NCBI GenBank assembly: GCA_022561895.1
Contig: JADFQH010000203.1
Span: forward strand, 1 to 5,849
Direction: 5' to 3'
DNA length: 5,849 bases
DNA from: Methanobacteriota archaeon
Lineage (GTDB): Archaea; Halobacteriota; Halobacteria; Halobacteriales; Halalkalicoccaceae
The notes beneath the pieces were generated by a model. The model saw only the letters and a program-made list of their open reading frames with translations, made no database searches and was not told where the DNA came from. Position numbers and translations under genes: made by a program. Shown here in pieces: positions 1 to 3,878 of the stretch (the stretch's first letter is position 1; each line of letters opens with the position of its first letter).

Positions 1-241
1 GGTGGTAGGCGATCATTCCGGAGATGACGGCGACGAAGTGCCCGCCGATGACGTGATAGCCCCCCTCGGCGCGATCGACCTCGCCCGTCGCCATCAGATA
101 CGCCGAGGGGCCGAGACTCGGAAAGATAAACGGCCGACCGGTTACCCATGCGATAACCCCCAGCACCACGAACTGGAGCGTCGTGTAGATCCCCGCGCTG
201 ACCTTGTCGTTGATGCTCCCTCGAAGCTTCTCGCCGATCAT
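1..241 (-). CDS. HPP family integral membrane protein (partial, N-terminal 80 residues)
   Basis: Reading the minus strand from the ATG at 241-239 gives 80 open codons that run off the left edge, so the C-terminal half is missing. A hydrophobic helix at about residues 17-35 is followed by the family signature FIFPSLGPSAY at about 38-48, then a second helix starting near 66. This FPSLGPSA block is typical of HPP-family membrane proteins, small multi-helix proteins; some plant and cyanobacterial members are linked to nitrite transport, but the substrate here is unknown. It aligns without gaps over most of its length with the divergent neighbour at 340-858 (for example GRPFIFPSLGPSAY against GQPFVFPSLGPSAF), so the two are paralogues. 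The start is supported by an A/T element about 32 bases upstream. Family assignment is secure; function is not. Confidence 0.88.
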   Translation of the reverse strand, partial: MIGEKLRGSINDKVSAGIYTTLQFVVLGVIAWVTGRPFIFPSLGPSAYLMATGEVDRAEGGYHVIGGHFVAVISGMIAYH

Positions 242-268
242 TGTCTATGAGAACCCGGCCATCGCGGC

Positions 269-277
269 AAATAAATA
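269..277 (-). promoter_or_regulatory. TATA-like promoter element of the left HPP gene
   Basis: On the minus strand this reads TATTTATTT, the only strongly A/T-rich block in the 98-base divergent gap. Its centre lies about 32 bases upstream of the ATG at 241, which implies a leader of only a few bases, as is normal in haloarchaea. Read on the plus strand it also lies about 28 bases before a TTG at 301, so it could drive a longer form of the right-hand HPP gene. Inferred from position and composition only. Confidence 0.5.
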
Positions 278-310
278 CCGCTTGCGATCGATGAGCGCGT
301 TTGAACAGGG

Positions 311-316
311 TTTTAG
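311..316 (+). promoter_or_regulatory. candidate TATA element of the right HPP gene
   Basis: The short element TTTTAG lies about 27 bases upstream of the ATG at 340 and would place transcription initiation at or next to that ATG. It is weaker than the block at 269-277, but it favours 340 over the alternative TTG at 301 as the start of the plus-strand HPP gene. Confidence 0.35.
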
Positions 317-339
317 CCCGGTGGCATCCGAAAACAGGT

Positions 340-858
340 ATGGTACGCCGACGGGTCGGGACCAGTCTGTATGCGGGATTTCTGTTTACGATCCTCGGTC
401 TCGTTTCGTGGGCGAGCGGCCAGCCCTTCGTCTTTCCGAGCCTCGGTCCCTCCGCGTTCATTCTCGCGTTCGACCGTCGGGGCGAGCGCACGCGAACCTA
501 CCGCATCGTCGGCAGCCATCTCATCGGCGGGGTCGTCGGGCTGGCTGCGTACACAGTTTTGGCCGCTGGTGTCTCGATCACGCTTACGCCCACCGCGTTC
601 TCGACGGACGGACTTCGACTCGCCGCAAGCGGCATTTTTTCGATCGTCCTCACGAGCTGGGGGATGATCGCAACCGACACGAACCACGCTCCGGCGTGTG
701 CAACGACGCTGATCGTTTCCTTGGGTTTGCTCTCGACGCCGATACAGGTCGCGATCATCATCGTGGCCGTCGTCGTCCTCGTCGAGGTTCACGCCGTCGT
801 CCTCTGGCTGTTCGAGCGACTGGTCGGCGATAGCCATCCGTTGTACAGAGACGACTGA
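340..858 (+). CDS. HPP family integral membrane protein
   Basis: This 172-residue protein is almost entirely hydrophobic and should sit in the cytoplasmic membrane with four or five helices (about residues 9-27, 56-78, 92-112, 120-132 and 134-156). The HPP-family block FPSLGPSA is at 32-39. The second conserved stretch, usually His-Pro-Pro followed by Ala and Thr, reads HAPACATTL at 116-124, so the family's name-giving motif has Ala for the first Pro. HPP proteins have no settled general function; transport of small solutes such as nitrite is reported for some. The protein is complete (TGA at 856-858) and short like other single-domain members. A TTG at 301 would add 13 residues. I prefer ATG 340 because it has a promoter-like element at leaderless spacing and ATG is the usual leaderless start. 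It is a divergent paralogue of the gene at 1-241 and converges on pspA with a 51-base gap. Confidence 0.87.
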   Translation: MVRRRVGTSLYAGFLFTILGLVSWASGQPFVFPSLGPSAFILAFDRRGERTRTYRIVGSHLIGGVVGLAAYTVLAAGVSITLTPTAFSTDGLRLAASGIFSIVLTSWGMIATDTNHAPACATTLIVSLGLLSTPIQVAIIIVAVVVLVEVHAVVLWLFERLVGDSHPLYRDD

Positions 859-896
859 CGTTCTGTGGCGAATAGAAGTGGGGATTTCGAGAACGT
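858..896. repeat. inverted repeat between convergent HPP and pspA genes
   Basis: ACGTTCT at 858-864 is matched by its exact reverse complement AGAACGT at 890-896, with 25 bases between. It starts at the last base of the HPP stop codon and ends 13 bases before the pspA stop. It could form a transcript-end hairpin in either direction. However, there is no T-run on either strand, and archaeal intrinsic termination usually relies on T-runs, so a terminator role is only a guess. Confidence 0.3.
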
Positions 897-909
897 TCGG
901 TTCGTTCGC

Positions 910-1767
910 TCAGCGGCCTTCGTCGCGGATCTCCTCTAGCTCCTCGTCGATCTCGTTCGATTCGAGCTCCTCGTCGATATCGACATCCTCGTCCAGATCG
1001 ACGTCCATCTCCGCATCGCTTTCTTCGACCTCGGTTTCGCTTTCGTCGTCGGCATCCGCCGAACTCGTCTCCTTGCCGAGTTCGCCCTTCAACGTATCGA
1101 GTTCGGCTTCGACCTCGCTATCGGTTCGTCCGGCTTCGAGTTCGCGGTCGATCTGATCCTGGTCCGAAAGGGCGTCGTCGAACGCGCCTGTGTCCTGGAG
1201 TTCGTCCATTGCGGCCGACCGGGCTTCCATGTCCTCCGTGTCCTCTTCGGCGCGCTCGATGGCTCTTGAAACGTCCGCCATCTCGTCGCCCGCGCCCGTC
1301 ATCGCCTCCGACACCCGGACGCTCGCTTCGCTCGCTTCGTACTGGGCTTTCATCGTCTCCTTTTTCGTGCGGAACTCCTCGATGCGACCCTGTAGCTCGT
1401 TTTTCTGCTCGACCAAGTTGTCCTGTTTGTCCTGTAGATCCGCGATCTGCGTCTCCAAGTTCTCGATCTGGTTCATCTTCGCCTTCTTTTTCTCCAAGGC
1501 TTGACGGGCCAGATCGTCCCGGTCCTGATTGACCGCCTCGCGGGCCTGCTCGTTGTGTTTTTCGACGTTTTCTTCGAGCCGACGTTTCTGCATTTCGAGG
1601 CGCTTTTTCTGGGTCGTCAGATCGGCGATCCCCTGTTTTACATCTTGAAGTCGGTCGCGCATCTGCTCGTAGGAGTAATCGAGCGTGTCGCGCGGGTCCT
1701 CCGCCCGATTCAGCACGGAGTTGACCTTCGACCGGATGACGTACGACATCCGCGAGAGTATTCCCAT
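910..1767 (-). CDS. pspA: PspA/IM30 family membrane-associated coiled-coil protein
   Basis: This 285-residue protein begins MGILSRMSYVIRSKVNS, the short amphipathic N-terminal helix of PspA/IM30 (Vipp1) proteins, followed by the conserved AEDP at 22-25. Residues from about 26 to 190 are a long, charged heptad-type coiled coil with no membrane segment, as expected for this ESCRT-III-related family, whose members form oligomers on the inner face of the membrane and help maintain membrane integrity under stress. From about 233 to the end there is a tail made almost only of Asp, Glu, Ser and a few aliphatic residues. Bacterial PspA is about 220 residues, so this tail is an extension, common in kind among halophile proteins. 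No pspF, pspB or pspC partner is visible. It is divergent from an alpha/beta hydrolase, and a shared TATA-like block about 28 bases upstream of the ATG supports the start and suggests co-regulation. Confidence 0.93.
   Translation of the reverse strand: MGILSRMSYVIRSKVNSVLNRAEDPRDTLDYSYEQMRDRLQDVKQGIADLTTQKKRLEMQKRRLEENVEKHNEQAREAVNQDRDDLARQALEKKKAKMNQIENLETQIADLQDKQDNLVEQKNELQGRIEEFRTKKETMKAQYEASEASVRVSEAMTGAGDEMADVSRAIERAEEDTEDMEARSAAMDELQDTGAFDDALSDQDQIDRELEAGRTDSEVEAELDTLKGELGKETSSADADDESETEVEESDAEMDVDLDEDVDIDEELESNEIDEELEEIRDEGR
938..978 (-). repeat. in-frame tandem repeat coding the PspA acidic tail
   Basis: AGCTCCTCGTCGAT occurs at 938-951 and again, exactly, at 965-978, offset by 27 bases (nine codons). 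On the coding strand this gives two IDEELE units nine residues apart near the C-terminus. Neighbouring segments with related TCGTCGAT and TCGACATC runs suggest the acidic tail grew by short duplications. It lies inside the pspA coding region. Confidence 0.6.
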
Positions 1768-1789
1768 GGCCCGTAGTTACCACCCTACG

Positions 1790-1800
1790 CTTAAAAATAT
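1790..1800. promoter_or_regulatory. bidirectional TATA element for pspA and the hydrolase gene
   Basis: The run CTTAAAAATAT is the only A/T-rich block in the 51-base gap between two divergent starts. Its centre is about 28 bases from the pspA ATG (1767, minus) and about 24-26 bases from the hydrolase ATG (1819, plus), so the single element fits both as a leaderless promoter. The spacing argues for 1819 rather than the upstream in-frame ATG at 1810 as the hydrolase start. Two TBP complexes could not occupy it at once, so the genes may compete. Inferred from position. Confidence 0.55.
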
Positions 1801-1818
1801 CACCGACATATGGGTTGT

Positions 1819-2406
1819 ATGACCGATGTGGTTCTTCCGGGTGGCCGAGAGGTTCGCGGGACGCTCGATGGCGAAGGGGAATCGATAATCGTCGCCTGCC
1901 CACCGCATCCCCAACACCGCGGCCACCGTGGCGACCCCCGACTGAACGCAGTGAGCGAAGCACTCAGAAAGCGGGGAACTGCCTGTCTCCGGTTCGATTA
2001 TGGCGAGTGGGACGAGGGGTATGGCGAGCGGGAGGACGCCCGCAACGCGATCCGGTGGGCTACGGAAGCGTTCGACTCTGTTGGTGTCTTTGGCTTCAGC
2101 TTCGGTGGCGCGATGGCGATTCTCGCGGCCGCCTCGGTCGAGGAGGAACTGGTGGGGATCTCCGCGCTCGCGCCCGCCGCGCAGGTCGGTGGCGACCTCG
2201 ATGTGGTCGGCGCTGTCGCGGGTCTGGAGCCCCCGCTACAGGTCATCTACGGCACCCGCGATAGCACCGCCGAGTGGCGGCCGATAGTTGAGGCAGCGAG
2301 AGAGCGCGGGGCGAGCGTCGAGGAGCTACAGGGGGACCATTTCTTCGTTGGCAAGCACGACCGGATCGGCGGGTCGGTCGCGGAGTTTTTCGCCGAACTT
2401 CACTGA
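1819..2406 (+). CDS. small alpha/beta hydrolase (dienelactone hydrolase-like)
   Basis: A 195-residue soluble protein with the signs of a compact alpha/beta-hydrolase fold. An early strand ends in the loop CPPHPQHRG (27-35). The nucleophile elbow is GFSFGG at 92-97, with Ser94 as nucleophile. The acid is probably Asp148 in YGTRD, and the catalytic His is probably His174 in GDHFF. All three fall at the usual order and spacing, so the triad appears intact. Similar short proteins are annotated as dienelactone hydrolase or general serine esterases/peptidases of unknown substrate; no signal peptide is visible, so it should be cytoplasmic. A start at 1810 would add three residues, but 1819 fits the promoter spacing. 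The gene is divergent from pspA and followed after 52 bases by a separately promoted oxidoreductase, so an operon is unlikely. Fold is confident, substrate unknown. Confidence 0.88.
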   Translation: MTDVVLPGGREVRGTLDGEGESIIVACPPHPQHRGHRGDPRLNAVSEALRKRGTACLRFDYGEWDEGYGEREDARNAIRWATEAFDSVGVFGFSFGGAMAILAAASVEEELVGISALAPAAQVGGDLDVVGAVAGLEPPLQVIYGTRDSTAEWRPIVEAARERGASVEELQGDHFFVGKHDRIGGSVAEFFAELH

Positions 2407-2413
2407 GCGTGCG

Positions 2414-2425
2414 CCTGCCGGCAGG
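2414..2425. repeat. perfect 12-base palindrome upstream of oxidoreductase promoter
   Basis: CCTGCCGGCAGG is self-complementary over all 12 bases. It lies 7 bases after the hydrolase stop codon and 3 bases before the TTTAA element of the next gene, where the transcription-factor-B recognition region would be. It could be an operator for the oxidoreductase gene or a small hairpin at the end of the hydrolase transcript. No second copy was noticed elsewhere in the window. Confidence 0.4.
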
Positions 2426-2428
2426 TCG

Positions 2429-2433
2429 TTTAA
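2429..2433 (+). promoter_or_regulatory. TATA element of the oxidoreductase gene
   Basis: TTTAA centred on 2431 lies 28 bases before the ATG at 2459, the spacing expected for a leaderless haloarchaeal transcript. It supports independent transcription of this gene and the choice of ATG 2459 as its start. Confidence 0.55.
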
Positions 2434-2458
2434 CAGCTGGCGAGTCGATTCGGAGGGT

Positions 2459-3520
2459 ATGTCGGAGCTTCTGCTCTACGGGTCGTACGGCTACAACGGG
2501 CGGCTGATCGCCGAGGAAGCGGCCGACCGGGGGTTGGAGCCGATCCTTGCCGGCCGGGATGGCGACCGGCTCGCGGAACAGGCGACCGAACTCGGTCTCG
2601 ACTACCGACAGTTCGATCTCGCGTCCATCTCACCCGTCGTAGAGGAGCTGGCCGGCGTCGATTGCGTTCTGAACTGCGCCGGCCCCTTCTCGAACACCGC
2701 CGACACGCTGGTCGAAGCCTGCATCGAGAGCGAAACCGATTACGTCGACATCACCGGCGAGATCCCCGTCATCGAGCGAATCAAACGCCGGGACGAGGAG
2801 GCCGAGGAAGCCGGGATCACCCTCTTTCCGGCCGCCGGGCTTTCCTCGGTCCCGATGGACTGTCTGGGGGCCCACCTCGTAGAGCGCCTGCCGGAGGCGA
2901 CGCATCTCGCGCTGGGAGCCGAGACGTTTCGCCCGCCCTCGGTGGGGTCGATCACGACGCTGCTCGAAGGCCTCGAAGATGGCGGGGCGGTTCGTAACGA
3001 AGGGCGGCTCGAACACGTCCCCGCGGGCTGGAAATCCAGACGAATCGACTTCGGCCGGGGCGCTCGGCCGGCCGTGACGATGCCGCTCGGCGAGGTCTCG
3101 ACGAGCTACTACACGACCGGCGTGCCGAACATCGAGGTTTATACGTTCGCACCGCCGCCATCGCGGCTAGCGCTTCGCGCCCACCGGTACGTCGCCCCGC
3201 TGCTCGCGACGACCCCCGTTCGAGAGGGACTGAAACGCCTCGCTCAGATCGCCCGCGAGGGTCCGTCGAAGCGCGCACGCGAGCGCGGTTCGACCTACTT
3301 CTGGGGCGAGGCGAGAGCGGACGGCGAGCGGGCCGTCTCGCGCCTGCGGATGTCTGATCCGTACGTCGTCACCGGAGCCTGCGGGCTGGCCGTGGCCGAG
3401 CGGGTGCTCGACGGCGACGTCGCGGCGGGGTATCAAACGCCGGGCCGGGCGTTCGGTCCCGAGTTCGTCCTCGGAATCGACGAGGCAGAAGGGTTTTTCG
3501 ACGAGGACGGCCCGTCGTAG
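2459..3520 (+). CDS. saccharopine dehydrogenase-like NAD(P)-binding oxidoreductase
   Basis: A 353-residue protein whose N-terminus LLLYGSYGYNG carries the Rossmann dinucleotide loop GxxGxxG (Gly8, Gly11, Gly14). AGRD at 31-34 follows at the end of the second strand; an Arg there usually favours NADP(H). NCAGPF at 72-77 and YVDITGE at 95-101 are hallmarks of the saccharopine dehydrogenase NADP-binding family, including the trans-acting enoyl reductases and related proteins of about 350-420 residues. The C-terminal two thirds would form the substrate domain; no membrane segment stands out. True lysine-pathway saccharopine dehydrogenase is not implied: the family has many members of unknown substrate, and no lysine, polyketide or lipid gene lies nearby. 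The reading frame is open further upstream (to 2288), but that part overlaps the hydrolase gene out of frame and lacks a start signal, while ATG 2459 has a TATA element at leaderless spacing. It converges on copZ with 27 bases between. Confidence 0.88.
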   Translation: MSELLLYGSYGYNGRLIAEEAADRGLEPILAGRDGDRLAEQATELGLDYRQFDLASISPVVEELAGVDCVLNCAGPFSNTADTLVEACIESETDYVDITGEIPVIERIKRRDEEAEEAGITLFPAAGLSSVPMDCLGAHLVERLPEATHLALGAETFRPPSVGSITTLLEGLEDGGAVRNEGRLEHVPAGWKSRRIDFGRGARPAVTMPLGEVSTSYYTTGVPNIEVYTFAPPPSRLALRAHRYVAPLLATTPVREGLKRLAQIAREGPSKRARERGSTYFWGEARADGERAVSRLRMSDPYVVTGACGLAVAERVLDGDVAAGYQTPGRAFGPEFVLGIDEAEGFFDEDGPS

Positions 3521-3547
3521 TCCACATTCACGACGAGGGAGCGACAG

Positions 3548-3751
3548 TTATCCAACCACGTCGTAGCCGGCGTCGTGGATAGCCCGACGCGCCGCGTCCT
3601 CGGTCCCCGACTCGGCGGCAATCTCGACGGTACCCGTGGCGTGGTCGGCGTCGGTGCGTTTGACGCCCTCGACCGTTCCGAGCGCCCTGTCGACCTGGTC
3701 CTCACAGCCCTCACACGACATCCCGTCGACACGGAGTTCGTATCGTTCCAT
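3548..3751 (-). CDS. copZ: CopZ-like heavy-metal-associated (HMA) metallochaperone
   Basis: A 67-residue single-domain protein. It opens with a beta strand and the metal loop GMSCEGC (Cys13, Cys16), the GMxCxxC signature that binds Cu(I) or another soft metal through two thiolates. The remainder follows the usual beta-alpha-beta-beta-alpha-beta ferredoxin-like order, ending in AGYDVVG, as in CopZ/Atx1-type chaperones of 65-70 residues. It would be cytoplasmic and deliver metal to the N-terminal domain of the divergent P-type ATPase. The frame is open upstream to 3886, but that extension would overlap the start of the ATPase gene and contains no domain; ATG 3751 begins exactly where the HMA fold begins and has a promoter-like palindrome about 27 bases upstream. 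Metal identity (copper) is inferred from family and neighbour. The domain call is very safe. Confidence 0.92.
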   Translation of the reverse strand: MERYELRVDGMSCEGCEDQVDRALGTVEGVKRTDADHATGTVEIAAESGTEDAARRAIHDAGYDVVG

Positions 3752-3772
3752 GTCCGATGGGACGGGCGCGAC

Positions 3773-3784
3773 GGGGTTAACCCC
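3773..3784 (-). promoter_or_regulatory. palindromic promoter/operator candidate of copZ
   Basis: GGGGTTAACCCC is a perfect 12-base palindrome whose TTAA centre is about 27 bases upstream of the copZ ATG, the position of the TATA element for a leaderless transcript. A repressor binding this symmetric site would directly block TBP/TFB. It lies in the 127-base gap shared with copA, about 95-100 bases from the copA start, so it may be specific to copZ. Confidence 0.45.
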
Positions 3785-3856
3785 TTTGCCGCAAGTCGTA
3801 TCGTATCGACATCGACCGTGCCGATATGAAAACAGTCGTAACGGATAACCGTCCGT

Positions 3857-3870
3857 CGAACCAACGTTCG
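3857..3870 (+). promoter_or_regulatory. inverted repeat just upstream of copA
   Basis: CGAAC at 3857-3861 and GTTCG at 3866-3870 form an inverted repeat with a 4-base spacer, ending 8 bases before the copA ATG. A second small symmetric motif, ACGG-ATAA-CCGT at 3841-3852, overlaps the place where a TATA element would be; GATAA is the only A/T-leaning core there, about 32 bases from the ATG. AGTCGTA also occurs at 3794-3800 and 3834-3840, exactly 40 bases apart. These are plausible regulator sites for a metal-responsive promoter, but short symmetric motifs arise easily by chance in GC-rich DNA. Confidence 0.25.
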
Positions 3871-3878
3871 CGTAAGGG

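Noticed and set aside
301..339. A 13-residue N-terminal extension of the right HPP protein from a TTG start.
   Set aside because: TTG is a poor leaderless start and the ATG at 340 has its own promoter-like element. It is not excluded, because the A/T block at 269-277 is spaced about right for it.
1318..1342. Repeated GCTCGCTTC units in pspA resembling the GCGAAGCG element of the ATPase insertion.
   Set aside because: They encode normal coiled-coil residues (YEASEASVRVS) at a place where no extra sequence is expected, and they lack a clear flanking inverted repeat. Codon bias is a sufficient explanation.
1118..1963. A 281-codon minus-strand open frame overlapping pspA and the hydrolase.
   Set aside because: It runs through two well-supported genes and their promoter in another frame, with an Arg/Gly-rich composition unlike the acidic true proteins.
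2288..2458. An upstream extension of the oxidoreductase frame.
   Set aside because: It overlaps the hydrolase gene out of frame, is Arg/Ser-rich without family similarity, and the Rossmann fold begins directly after ATG 2459.
3521..3547. A possible terminator between the convergent oxidoreductase and copZ genes.
   Set aside because: The 27-base gap has neither a hairpin nor a T-run on either strand.
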